64,000 nt of DNA, taken from G963674835 sp963674835. GTDB lineage: Bacteria; Planctomycetota; Planctomycetia; Pirellulales; Thermoguttaceae. The position numbers were made by a program, and so were the translations under genes. Numbering within the stretch: position 1 is the first letter of the stretch; each line of letters opens with the position of its first letter. The notes under the pieces are model-generated. The model saw only the letters and a list, made by a program, of their open reading frames with translations. It ran no database searches and was not told the origin of the DNA. The DNA is taken from NCBI GenBank assembly GCA_963674835.2, contig CAXXKC010000001.1, positions 1,116,001 to 1,180,000 on the forward strand. The letters are read 5' to 3'. This document shows, in pieces, positions 42,624 through 51,962 of the stretch.

Positions 42624-44624
42624 ATGCATAAATGCGTTTTCATCCTGTTGGTGCCACTGAGCGTGATCACCGCCGCCGCCCCCGCTTCGGCCGAAGTGAA
42701 TCGGCAGGCCATCGCCGACGTCGCCGCGGGCAAGATCACGGTCGCCAAGGCCTCCTGGTGGGGCTTCGATCTTGTCGACTCCACGAAAGCCCTGCAGGCC
42801 GCGATCAACTCCGGCGTGCCGACTTTGATTGTCGACAAGGCGCCGGGCCCATGGATCGTCACTCCCATCGCGCTGGCTTCGAACCAGGAGATCCGGTTCG
42901 AAGAGGGCGTCGAGGTGCGTGCCAAGCGCGGGGAGTTCAAGGGCAGCGGCGATTCGCTGTTCACCGCAAAGCTCAAAGAGAACATCACCCTGATCGGATA
43001 CGGGGCTACGCTGCGCATGTGGCGAGCCGACTACGACGCCCCGCCCTACCAGAAGGCCGAGTGGCGTCACCTGCTCAACTTCTACAGTTGCGCGAACGTC
43101 AAGATCCTGGGCCTGACCCTCTGCGAAAGCGGTGGCGACGGCATCTATCTCGGCACAGCCAAGGCAGGCGTCACCAACAAGAACTTCGTGATCAAGGACG
43201 TCGTGTGCGACAAGAACTACCGCCAGGGAATCAGCATTATCTCCGCCGAGAACCTGTTGATCGAAAACACGGTGATGAGAAACACCGACGGCACCGCACC
43301 CCGCGCAGGGATCGACTTCGAGCCCAATCGGCCCGACGAGCGCATCGTCAACTGCCTGATGCGCAATTGCCTCTCCGAGAACAACGCCGGGGCCGGTTAT
43401 GTGGCCTACCTCACCCCTTTGGACGCGACCTCGGCGCCCGTCTCCTTGCGACTCGAGAACTGCCGCGCGATCGACAACGGCAGCTTCGCCTGCGGGATCA
43501 GCACCGGCAACACCCCTGCAAGGGCACTAAAAGGGAAAGCCGAGTTCATCGACTGCGTCTTTCAGGGTGGCAAGCGAGCCGGCTTTCAAATGGGGGGCAA
43601 TCCGGCCACGGGCATCCAGATGCTGCTCAAGAACTGTTCCATCGTGGACGTCGCCCAGAATGCCCCGGAAACCAGTCCCATCGTCTTCAGCGCCGGCCAG
43701 GAGGCGACCCAGGACCCCGGCGGCGTCCGCTTCGTGGACTGTCTCGTTCGCGACCCTCTCGGCCGGAAGCCCATGAGCTTCGCCGATAACGCCGGCAATC
43801 TTGTGCTTGCTGGGATCACAGGCAACCTGATACTTGAAACGGGCGATGCGAAGACCTCGGTCGCGCTGACTCCGGAAGTCCTTGGCCGGTGGATGCCGAC
43901 GATTACGCTGAAACGCTACCCCCAGGTGAGACTCGACGGTGCATCGTTGAAGCCCCTCAAGGCGTCTGCACCGACGGACAAGTTCGGCCTTGGTCGACTG
44001 CGCATGCGGCGCAAGGTTCACTTGCTTGTCTATGCCCAGGCCGGCGAGCGCGTGGCCCTGCGGTTCTACTACGGCCAGGTTGGCAACCACTCGGGCCGCC
44101 CCGCCCCGGTCATGGCCACCGACTGGTCGGGCAAGCGCATCGCCCAGGGTTCCATCGAGTTTCAGCAGGAGGGGGAACTCTGTTTCCAGGCCCCGGCAAC
44201 GGGTGTGTATCGCATTGAGAGTGACTCCGGCGGCAACTACCTTCGCGTTGTCAGGAGTTCACACCCCGTGAGTCTCACCGCTGAGACTGAGCCGATCCAC
44301 TTGATCAGCACCGGCGGACGGCTCTATTTCTACGTTCCCGCGGGCACCAAAGAATTTGGCGTTAAGGTCGCTGGCGAGGGTTTGGGCGAGGGTGTGAAGG
44401 CCACGCTCTACGATCCAGCCGGCAAACAAGTCGGCCAGAAGGACGACGTCACCCAGGCTCAACAGTTCGAAATTGCGTCTCCGGCGGCGTCCCAGGGGGA
44501 GATTTGGAGCCTGCAGACCGAGCGGGCATCCCACGTCTATCTCGAGGACTACTATATCCAGCTTTTGGGCATCCCGCCGTTGGTGACCGCCAGCCCAGAA
44601 GCCGTCCTGTCCCAGGCAAAGTAG
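42624..44624 (+). CDS. Secreted right-handed beta-helix protein with C-terminal beta domains
   Basis: 666 residues. The signal peptide is CVFILLVPLSVITAAAPASAE. Residues about 90-370 form a parallel beta-helix: successive strands such as ENITLIGYGATL, ANVKILGLTLCES, KNFVIKDVVCDK, ENLLIENTVMRN, VSLRLENCRAIDN, KAEFIDCVFQGG and MLLKNCSIVDV, with stacked Asn/Cys positions as in Beta_helix/NosD folds. The C-terminal 280 residues are beta-rich (KVHLLVYAQAGERVALRFYY, GVYRIESDSGG) and may bind carbohydrate. Lyase or hydrolase activity on a polyuronide is plausible; no specific catalytic set can be named. GAGGATCA precedes the ATG at 42624. Confidence 0.75.
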   Translation: MHKCVFILLVPLSVITAAAPASAEVNRQAIADVAAGKITVAKASWWGFDLVDSTKALQAAINSGVPTLIVDKAPGPWIVTPIALASNQEIRFEEGVEVRAKRGEFKGSGDSLFTAKLKENITLIGYGATLRMWRADYDAPPYQKAEWRHLLNFYSCANVKILGLTLCESGGDGIYLGTAKAGVTNKNFVIKDVVCDKNYRQGISIISAENLLIENTVMRNTDGTAPRAGIDFEPNRPDERIVNCLMRNCLSENNAGAGYVAYLTPLDATSAPVSLRLENCRAIDNGSFACGISTGNTPARALKGKAEFIDCVFQGGKRAGFQMGGNPATGIQMLLKNCSIVDVAQNAPETSPIVFSAGQEATQDPGGVRFVDCLVRDPLGRKPMSFADNAGNLVLAGITGNLILETGDAKTSVALTPEVLGRWMPTITLKRYPQVRLDGASLKPLKASAPTDKFGLGRLRMRRKVHLLVYAQAGERVALRFYYGQVGNHSGRPAPVMATDWSGKRIAQGSIEFQQEGELCFQAPATGVYRIESDSGGNYLRVVRSSHPVSLTAETEPIHLISTGGRLYFYVPAGTKEFGVKVAGEGLGEGVKATLYDPAGKQVGQKDDVTQAQQFEIASPAASQGEIWSLQTERASHVYLEDYYIQLLGIPPLVTASPEAVLSQAK

Positions 44625-44799
44625 CCAGTCCACAGGGCCTCCGAAACGTCGCTTTCCAGCAGCACATCAGAACAAAGCCATTCCTTTGGAGGCGACAACC
44701 GGCCGAAGCACGAATTGACAGACCTATCTGGTTCGTCATCGATGCGTTGCGACCTCCCCGCAGGGGAATGGAGACTACAGGAAAAACGTGAGGGCAAGT

Positions 44800-46269
44800 A
44801 TGAAGTACCACATTTGGGAGGAGTCCCGTGATGGATACAAGGCAAGAACGCTAATCCTGGTCTTGGTAATAGCGGCGGCAGGAATGTTGGGAACGGCCGC
44901 CCGCATCCATGCTCAAGATGCGAAGGATCCAGACACCAAGAGCGCATCGCCCTCAGGGCCGATCAAGGAAGACAGGATTGCAGCAAACCAGAACATCGTA
45001 GGCACCAAAGTGTTCGACGAAACGGTGTCGGTTGAGGTAGTCTCCGGTGGCAAATTCACAAAGGGCACCAACGGAAAACTGATCTTCAAGCGACTGCCCA
45101 AAGCTCCTCGGTCGCAAATCTTCGATGGGTTTGCACCGGGGGACGTCCTGTTTGAAGCAGGCTGTTTCGAGGCAGCAGGCGCTGTGCCGCCGGAATGGTG
45201 GGGAGCGAATAACACAGGAGATCCGACCTCGGCGCACGCGAACGTCGCGGCGATCAATGCCGCCTTGGTCGCCGTAGCCGGCTCGCCGCTTGCGGTTTCC
45301 CTGAGTGGGTTGTACTACGTGGACGGGCAGATCTGCCCGCCTTCCGGGTCAAGACTGATCGCCGCAGATCGCGGTGGAATCAGGGCAGTCTCTAACGTCG
45401 CGTTGCCGGTGGGGCATTCCCTAATCGAGATCCAAGGCCAGGCGAACGTCACGGTTGATGGCATCGAAGTGGATGGTAATCGGACCAATCAGAAACAGGA
45501 TGCAGACCATTCCTACGGCGGCGTTCTCGTGGTAAGGTCGAGTCATTGTGCAATCACGCACTGCAAGATCCATGACTGCAACGGATCAATAACGGGCGGG
45601 GGCATTGGCAACGGAGTGAGAACCCATGTTGCCACGGACGTGCTGATCTCCGACAACGACATCTACGCGAACAATGGCTGCGGAATCAACGTCTACAACG
45701 ACTCCCATAACATACGAGTGGTCAATAACTCGATTCACGGCAATCGAGAGATCGGTATCGAATCGGAAGGCCGCAGCGGTATCAACTACACGGACCATAG
45801 AAATACCACCATAACCATCAGCGGCAATCGCATCGTCGGCTCTCCGGATCGTCACCAACTGAACGACCACGCCATCCTCGTCGATTGGACGGACGATGCA
45901 GAGGTCAGCGACAACCATTGTGAAGACAGCCAGCATAACGGAATCGAAATACTTGGCTCGCGCAAGATCCTGATTTCCGGAAACCACTGCGCCCGAAATG
46001 GCGACGTTGGGCCCCCATTCACTTGGGCGGGTGTTCGTGTGACTGCCGAAGGTTTTGGCGAGAACGGCAGATCGTCACACGTGACGATTCGCGACAATCA
46101 GATTGTCGGTTCTCAGTACGGAATCTATGTCGACACCGCCGATCACGTTGTCATCACCGGCAACAAAGTCACCGCAGCCCGCCATGGTGCCTTGATGGTG
46201 GCTGCCGGGACCGCAGAGATTGATGTATCCGGCAATGTTCTCCAGTCTAGAGCCGCGACACCACCGTGA
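44800..46269 (+). CDS. Secreted right-handed parallel beta-helix protein
   Basis: 489 residues. Signal segment ILVLVIAAAGMLGTAARIHAQ. The pectate-lyase-3-like entry EWWGANNTGDPTSAHANVAAINAAL is followed by a helix whose rungs read SLIEIQGQANVTVDGIEVDG, HCAITHCKIHDC, DVLISDNDIYANNGCGI, NIRVVNNSIHGN, TITISGNRIVGS, DAEVSDNHCED, KILISGNHCARNG and HVTIRDNQIVGS. This fold is shared by polysaccharide lyases, epimerases and phage tailspikes. The ATG at 44800 is preferred over the GTG at 44788 because GAGGG precedes it. It follows another beta-helix gene after 175 bases on the same strand. Confidence 0.8.
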   Translation: MKYHIWEESRDGYKARTLILVLVIAAAGMLGTAARIHAQDAKDPDTKSASPSGPIKEDRIAANQNIVGTKVFDETVSVEVVSGGKFTKGTNGKLIFKRLPKAPRSQIFDGFAPGDVLFEAGCFEAAGAVPPEWWGANNTGDPTSAHANVAAINAALVAVAGSPLAVSLSGLYYVDGQICPPSGSRLIAADRGGIRAVSNVALPVGHSLIEIQGQANVTVDGIEVDGNRTNQKQDADHSYGGVLVVRSSHCAITHCKIHDCNGSITGGGIGNGVRTHVATDVLISDNDIYANNGCGINVYNDSHNIRVVNNSIHGNREIGIESEGRSGINYTDHRNTTITISGNRIVGSPDRHQLNDHAILVDWTDDAEVSDNHCEDSQHNGIEILGSRKILISGNHCARNGDVGPPFTWAGVRVTAEGFGENGRSSHVTIRDNQIVGSQYGIYVDTADHVVITGNKVTAARHGALMVAAGTAEIDVSGNVLQSRAATPP

Positions 46270-46581
46270 AGCTTGCGACGAGTTGCCGCTGGCACACTGA
46301 CCACCTACCGCGCAGCCACCAATCGCCCCTACCGACCCGGAAGAACGAACCCCATCGCCGCCTTCTCCACTCCGCATGGCAGCTTCTGTACCCGCCGCTG
46401 GAAGGTGGCACGCTGCTTCGCCTCCTTTCGCCAAAACCCCGGTCAGCGGTCGACTTTCGGGAGGACATCTTTTTGGGACCTGACGCGTCGGACGCAAACT
46501 GCTTTCCCTTGAGATAGCGCGGGCGTCGTTGGCCGTGGCGATGCGATTCTTGCGCCTTCAGCGGAATACCAACTGCGCTTC
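46270..46581. other. Convergent gap of about 310 bases, no gene
   Basis: Between the stop codons of the beta-helix gene and the convergent PqaA-like gene. Short frames only; no terminator with a clear T-tract was noticed. Confidence 0.4.
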
Positions 46582-48000
46582 TTACGGCGCTGGCTTCGAC
46601 CCATCCGAGTACGTGTCCGGAACCACGTGGACGTCCGTCGTCGTGACCAGGGGAACGGGCGCACCGAGATCGAAAACCATTTCGACGAAGAAGGCCGTCC
46701 AGCCCTTGTTGGGCGAGGCCACGTGCGCGATATAGTCTCCGCCCTGTGACACCGTGAGCGGCGACATCGTCCACGCTTTCCCAATGGTTGCCACGCGAAA
46801 ATCGCGTGCCTCCGCGTTGCTCGCCTGCCACAGTCGTACTGCCTTGGGAACCTTGCTGGCGGTCACGCGCAGGGCGCCGGGGCCGACCGACGTCCACGAC
46901 AGTCTAGGGAGTGCAGCGCGCGACGTGATGGCGTGGAAATACGCGAGCACGCTGTCGGTCTCGTCCACACCGTGGCCGCTGTTCGGTACATATTGAAGGA
47001 GCTTCGGGCCCTGCAAGCCTTTGTAGTAGAAACGCGAGGAATCCGGGAGAAACAGCTCGTCGCCGGTGGCGTTGATGATGTACTTTGGCATCGTCAACCT
47101 GCGGCGATAGACATAAGGATCCACGAGGTCCATGAGCGCTTCGAAACCGGGCGTGTCGATGCGGTTCATGATGTTCATTTCGATATAGGGGGCCAGCGCC
47201 GGCGCCCACTGGCCGTAGGCCGCATGATGGTGTTTCATTGATTCCACAACGTTCAGCACGTCGATCACGATCGGGATAATGGCCACGACTCGCTTATCGA
47301 CAGCCCCGGTAAGCCATGTCGTCCATCCCCGCTTCGACGCCCCGCCCACGACGAAGTCGTCGATCTGGATGCCGCCGCCCGCCTTGCTGGCCAGAAAGGC
47401 CTGGGTTGCGTCCATGGCGCGCACCGTTGCCTTCACCATGGGCAACCGCGGCGCCCACAACGGATCACGGGTATCCAGGAACTTGTCCCACGCATAAGCG
47501 AGCAAGTCATCCTCGGTGCGTCCCTTGGTTTCACCGGCAAAGCTCAGCGGCTGATTGGGAACCTGCCCTACATGGGCCACAACCGCGCCGGTGCCCAGAG
47601 CGACTTTCGTCACGATGGGATCCACGAAATCCGGCGCCTTGCCGTCGTTGTTCCGGTGCGCGATGAGCAGCAAGGCCGTCTTGCTCGTGACCTTGTCCGG
47701 CCTGACGATGGTGAGCCAGTGCTGCCACAGGGTCCGGTCGACCTCCTTTCGCGACCGCCAGGTCTGAGATTTCATGTCCAGGATAAATGCCGTGTAGCCG
47801 ACCCCTTTGAGCGAGTCGACCAGCGCCCACCGGTAGGCCGGGTCGGGCTTGGCCACATAGCCGTCAAGGGCCGTTCGCCAAACCGCATTTGGAGCCCGGC
47901 GCGGGGGCGATTCCAGCAATTGTGCCCCGCGTGCCGGAAAGAGGACCGACAGCGTGACGATAAGACTGAGGCAGGACGCGCGACGCATTGGCACATCCAT
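46582..48000 (-). CDS. PhoPQ-activated pathogenicity-related (PqaA-like) alpha/beta hydrolase
   Basis: 472 residues, exported (CLSLIVTLSVLFPARGA). The family core is IDDFVVGGASKRGWTTWLTGAVDKRV, with the nucleophile Ser in GASKRGW; VIPIVIDVLN-like and SMKHHHAAYGQW follow. PKYIINATGDELFLPDSSRFYY brings the Asp, and YVPNSGHGVDETD the His of the triad. PqaA proteins are alpha/beta-hydrolase-fold enzymes of unknown substrate, frequent in planctomycetes. The open frame extends 223 residues upstream without homology; the ATG at 48000 has GGGGGATC ahead of it and begins the signal peptide. Confidence 0.88.
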   Translation of the reverse strand: MDVPMRRASCLSLIVTLSVLFPARGAQLLESPPRRAPNAVWRTALDGYVAKPDPAYRWALVDSLKGVGYTAFILDMKSQTWRSRKEVDRTLWQHWLTIVRPDKVTSKTALLLIAHRNNDGKAPDFVDPIVTKVALGTGAVVAHVGQVPNQPLSFAGETKGRTEDDLLAYAWDKFLDTRDPLWAPRLPMVKATVRAMDATQAFLASKAGGGIQIDDFVVGGASKRGWTTWLTGAVDKRVVAIIPIVIDVLNVVESMKHHHAAYGQWAPALAPYIEMNIMNRIDTPGFEALMDLVDPYVYRRRLTMPKYIINATGDELFLPDSSRFYYKGLQGPKLLQYVPNSGHGVDETDSVLAYFHAITSRAALPRLSWTSVGPGALRVTASKVPKAVRLWQASNAEARDFRVATIGKAWTMSPLTVSQGGDYIAHVASPNKGWTAFFVEMVFDLGAPVPLVTTTDVHVVPDTYSDGSKPAP

Positions 48001-48444
48001 AGACGTTGATCCCCCGTCATCCGGTAAACGCCATTTGTAGTCCGGCTGCATGCGCTCCCAGCAGCGACTTTCTTCCAGTTTAGCCGAGGGCTGCGCGAAA
48101 TTCCAATGGACCGCCGACTCTAGGTCCCTTCCCATTTCTGCGGATACGTCTTTCGCCACGCCAACGGAGCCAGTTCCCGGCTGCTCGATACGCACAAACG
48201 GGAATGCACCCGCCGACTCTTCCGCCGCGAAGCGACCTGTAGCGCGCACTGCGGCTGCAGTCCAAGGAAGGGGGCATCGGAATTCAGCAGTGAGGGCAAA
48301 GCGTCGTGCCAATTGCACTGTAACGAGAAGGCCAGTAGGATTGAAAGTGGCCACACGGTTGTGAGAGAGTAACCGCTCACAGGATGACGATGATTCCCGG
48401 CCCGAGAGCGGTTGCTGAGAGAAGTTCCTGTGAGGCGTTCGCCG
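48001..48444. other. Divergent intergenic region of about 440 bases
   Basis: Separates the minus-strand PqaA-like gene and a plus-strand oxidoreductase gene. No third gene is recognised; both promoters should be here. Confidence 0.4.
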
Positions 48445-49806
48445 ATGCGTAGCTTGTCCAGAAGAGGTTTTCTCGGTAGTGCAATTGCCGGGGCCGTTGC
48501 TCCGACCATCATCCCCTCTGCGGCGTTTGGGCGGAAACAAGCTGCGCCCAGCGCGCGGGTTTGCGCGGCGATTGTGGGCCTGGGATCGCGCGGCTTCAAC
48601 CTCATCGACGATTTCCTGCGCCAGGCGGATGCACAGTTCGTTGCGGTCTGCGACGTCGACGCGCTCCATTATCGGGACTTGCCGTCGGGCAAAGGGCCGG
48701 CCTATGGTCGCGACGCGGCCAAGTCGCGAATTGAGAAGTATTACGCACAGAAGAAGGCCAGCAGAGATTTTCGCGGGCTCAAGGTGTTTTCAGACTATCG
48801 CGAATTGTGTGCGTTGGCCGAGTTGGACGCGGTCATCGTGGCCACGCCCGATCATTGGCATGTCCTGTGTGCCCTGGAGGCGTTGCGCCAAGGCAAGGAC
48901 GTCTATTGCGAGAAGCCGCTGACGCACACGTTCCACGAGGGACGCGTTCTTTGCCGGGAGGCGGCCAAGCGGCAGGCCGTGTTCCAGGTCGGGTCGCAGC
49001 AGCGCTCCTGGGAGGGGTTTCGGCATGTCGTGCGGCTCGTGCGAAACGGCGTGCTCGGCAAAGTGCGCCGCGTGGAAGTAGGGCTGCCGCCCGGTTACGA
49101 CCGGCCGATGGGCGATACGACGGTCCGCGTTCCGCCGGAGCATCTCGACTACAACTTCTGGTGCGGCCCCAGCGAAGAACTGCCCTACATGCGTGCTCGG
49201 CATCACCGCTGGTGGCGTGGGCACCGCGCCTACGGCGGCGGCGTGCTCATGGATTGGATCGGCCATCATAACGACATCGCACATTGGGGCCTAGGGATGG
49301 ACACGTCGGGCCCGACCCGCGTGGAGGCTGTCGGCTGGGAATTCCCCCCAACCGACGTCTACAACACGCCAATGCGCTACGAAATACGCTGCGAGTATGC
49401 TGGGGGAATCACGTCGTCGATTTCCAGCCAGAATGCGATGGGGACAAGATTTGTCGGCGACGACGGCTGGATTCACGTCGCCCGCGGGCGCAAGGGCGGA
49501 GCGACCATAACGGCTTCGCACGCGCGATGGACCAGCCTCGACTTCGATCCCGGGCCGATTTCGGTCTACGAGTCGCCTGGACATGCGCGCAATTTTCTGG
49601 ATTGCTGCAAATCGCGCCAGCCATGCGTGGCGCCTCCCGAAGTGGCCCATCGGTCGATTACGCCGGGCCACTTGGCTTACGTCTCCCAGGCCCTCGGCCG
49701 AGCCCTACTCTGGGATGCCGAGCGGGAGCAGGTGCTTCACGACGAAGACGCCCAGCGTCTGCTTATGCGCCAGCAATACCGTCCGCCGTGGAGACTCGAC
49801 GCATAG
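48445..49806 (+). CDS. Gfo/Idh/MocA-family oxidoreductase, twin-arginine exported
   Basis: 453 residues. The Tat leader is SLSRRGFLGSAIAGAVAP. Rossmann part: VCAAIVGLGSRGFNLIDDFL, AVCDVDALHYRD, and AVIVATPDHWHVLCALEAL followed by YCEKPLTHT with the conserved EKP lysine. LDYNFWCGPSEELPYM and GGGVLMDWIGHHNDIAHWG are typical of the exported planctomycete clade. It should be an NAD(P)-linked oxidoreductase acting on a sugar or cyclitol. Two starts are possible: GTG at 48430 with AGAGAAG upstream, and ATG at 48445 with GAGG; the ATG is used here. Unlike the copy at 30861-32057 its EKP motif is intact. Confidence 0.9.
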   Translation: MRSLSRRGFLGSAIAGAVAPTIIPSAAFGRKQAAPSARVCAAIVGLGSRGFNLIDDFLRQADAQFVAVCDVDALHYRDLPSGKGPAYGRDAAKSRIEKYYAQKKASRDFRGLKVFSDYRELCALAELDAVIVATPDHWHVLCALEALRQGKDVYCEKPLTHTFHEGRVLCREAAKRQAVFQVGSQQRSWEGFRHVVRLVRNGVLGKVRRVEVGLPPGYDRPMGDTTVRVPPEHLDYNFWCGPSEELPYMRARHHRWWRGHRAYGGGVLMDWIGHHNDIAHWGLGMDTSGPTRVEAVGWEFPPTDVYNTPMRYEIRCEYAGGITSSISSQNAMGTRFVGDDGWIHVARGRKGGATITASHARWTSLDFDPGPISVYESPGHARNFLDCCKSRQPCVAPPEVAHRSITPGHLAYVSQALGRALLWDAEREQVLHDEDAQRLLMRQQYRPPWRLDA

Positions 49807-49973
49807 CAGCACGCGGCCGTCCGCGCTGCGCCTTTCGCTCGCACCGCCGTTTGTCGAATCGTCGCACCGCTTACCAGCAACAGCGCGGCCGTCAAAACGA
49901 CATCTTCTCCGGTTTCCCGGCTGACGGTTGCTACTGGCGTAGATTACGCTCACCAGGGCACCATCGTCGTCAG

Positions 49974-51698
49974 TCAACCGCCTTGGTGTAGTGGTACATC
50001 GTCGCTATCAAAGCGAAGGTTCAACCGGTTGAAAGCAAACAGCGCGAGGCCGAGAAACAACGCATAGAGCACACCGATCTTCGCCGGCCAAATGGACGCG
50101 GCGCCGACCAAGCCCGTAAACGTTATCAGGTCGACGATGCGCGCACTGATGCGCGGCACGTCCGTGCATGGCGGAAGCGCAGCACGCGGGTTGCGAAGCA
50201 CTCGCCGCATGGTGAGCCATGCGGTGCCGACGATGAGGATGCCGACAGGTGCAAAGATCGCAATGCGCGCCGATGGCCAGGCGTACTGATCCACGGCGTG
50301 TGCGTCATACAGTCCTAGCAAAATGCCTGTCTGAGCTGACGCGCCCCATGCCATGATGAACACCAACAGAAACGCGCTATAGACGACCGAGATTCCTCGG
50401 CGCCGGTCCACAACCCCACCCGTATAGCGCGTAGCCTGGAACAATGCGACGACGTAAAACAATCCCAATAGTATGCCAACCGTGAAGAACTCTTCGCGGG
50501 CCATGACATAGACGACAAAAAACGCGCCCAAGGCCATTGAAAGCGTCTCACACCATTGCTGAAAGGTCGAGACGCCATCGTGATGACTTGGTTCACGACT
50601 CTCGTCGACCTGCCGGACCGCCCACCATAGGACTGCCGCGTAAAGAAGGCCCAAGAAGAATCCCGAGTGGAGCTCCCACATCTTCCACCAATCAATCAAG
50701 TTGGGCCAATACGCGTAACCCAAGCACCAAAGCGCCGCTGACGGAAAGCCTATGCCGAAGCCAACTCCGAGCACGAATCCAGCAAGAAGCGTGTATCGAT
50801 CGCGTTGCATGGCTGCGACCATTAGCGCACCAATCCACCAGCCGACGACGATCGCATTCTGCGCATTGGTATAAATCGTCCGTCCAACGTGGCGTCCCAG
50901 TTCCCCTGCGAACAAGCCGAGCTGGTCGTCCGGAAAGAACAGCCACTGGGCAACGTACAGCAACAACGCGACCATCGCTCCAACGGCGCAGCAGGAGATC
51001 CCGCGAGCGGTCCGACCCTGCCGGAAAACTCTCGTGGTGAAAAACCAAGCCAACACACCGAGCAACGCACTGGCGAGCCAGGCAACAATCATGTTCCTCT
51101 GCGTGCTCGCAGCAGTGGCCAGATCGATCACGCCGCCCACATCGGCGACATACACGTCGAGATCCCAATTCGGAAAGAACAACCACGGCCACGCTTGCAC
51201 CACGAGCCGCGCCAGTAGTGCAGTCCCCACCGGAACGGCCAGCCGGGCCATCCAGACGCCAAGCGACTTTCTGCCGGCGAGCGCCCAGCCTAGGGCAATG
51301 CCCCCGGTGCCACCCCAAGCCACTCCGCAAATCGCCAACCATGCGTAACCGGTCCATGGCGCGACGGGCAGAATCTCGTCGCCTACCTGGAACATGCCGC
51401 GAATCCACGAGACATACTGCCCGTAGCCCAGCTCACCGCCGATCGCGATTCCCAGACCCAACCACAACGAAACCCCCCGCGCGTCGATGCCTTTGCGCCA
51501 GCAGACATACCACCACAACAGGCCCCAGGTCATCCCAGGAACGATGGTTCCGTCGATGCCGCTCCAGCCGCTCGTGCCGCGAATCGCCCAGGTGATCGCG
51601 CCCATGCTGGCGAAGACCAGCATGGCGAACAGAACCTCGCCAATCGCATTGCGATCTTGTCGATGTCGTTGATACGTTTGGTGGTCCGCGATGTTCAT
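49974..51698 (-). CDS. Polytopic membrane protein of unknown function
   Basis: 574 residues with about 14 hydrophobic segments, for example GEVLFAMLVFASMGAITWAI, WLGLGIAIGGELGYGQYV, MIVAWLASALLGVLAWFFTT, GISCCAVGAMVALLLYVA, FLLVFIMAWGASAQTGILLG and VGILIVGTAWLTM. A Gly/Trp-rich sequence (GWSGIDGTIVPGMTWGLLWWY) lies between the first segments. I find no MFS, ABC or acyltransferase motif. It could be a transporter or an integral enzyme. The frame opens at a GTG at 51794, but the ATG at 51698 is preferred because a promoter-like pair lies between the two. Its setting among exported glycan-type enzymes suggests uptake or processing of their products; that is inference. Confidence 0.65.
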   Translation of the reverse strand: MNIADHQTYQRHRQDRNAIGEVLFAMLVFASMGAITWAIRGTSGWSGIDGTIVPGMTWGLLWWYVCWRKGIDARGVSLWLGLGIAIGGELGYGQYVSWIRGMFQVGDEILPVAPWTGYAWLAICGVAWGGTGGIALGWALAGRKSLGVWMARLAVPVGTALLARLVVQAWPWLFFPNWDLDVYVADVGGVIDLATAASTQRNMIVAWLASALLGVLAWFFTTRVFRQGRTARGISCCAVGAMVALLLYVAQWLFFPDDQLGLFAGELGRHVGRTIYTNAQNAIVVGWWIGALMVAAMQRDRYTLLAGFVLGVGFGIGFPSAALWCLGYAYWPNLIDWWKMWELHSGFFLGLLYAAVLWWAVRQVDESREPSHHDGVSTFQQWCETLSMALGAFFVVYVMAREEFFTVGILLGLFYVVALFQATRYTGGVVDRRRGISVVYSAFLLVFIMAWGASAQTGILLGLYDAHAVDQYAWPSARIAIFAPVGILIVGTAWLTMRRVLRNPRAALPPCTDVPRISARIVDLITFTGLVGAASIWPAKIGVLYALFLGLALFAFNRLNLRFDSDDVPLHQGG

Positions 51699-51755
51699 GA
51701 TTGAATAGAGCGCATTCGGCGTAATCGTAGCGTGTATTTCGCTTTCGGAACCGTA

Positions 51756-51785
51756 GAAATACGCCGCCGCGAACGCTACAGTCAA
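51756..51785 (-). promoter_or_regulatory. Candidate promoter of the polytopic membrane protein gene
   Basis: On the minus strand TTGACT (51785-51780), an 18-base spacer and TATTTC (51761-51756). Transcription would begin near 51749, giving a leader of about 50 bases to the ATG at 51698. Consensus match only. Confidence 0.35.
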
Positions 51786-51962
51786 GTGCGACACGCACTA
51801 ATTCGTGGAGATGGTGGCTCCGCTTGGTTGCAGGTGCTACCATAACATGCGGCGGCGCGGCGGGTTGCGTCGGGGCCCACACGGCGCAAAAATCGGTGGA
51901 CCACGACACCCGCCGACGGTCCTGCCAGTGTCCGTCTTGCCCGCTTTATGGAGGTACTGCTC

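Noticed and set aside
48001..48669. N-terminal extension of the PqaA-like gene (223 more codons)
   Set aside because: The extension has no homology and lies before a good ribosome binding site and signal peptide at 48000; it also runs into the opposite-strand oxidoreductase gene.
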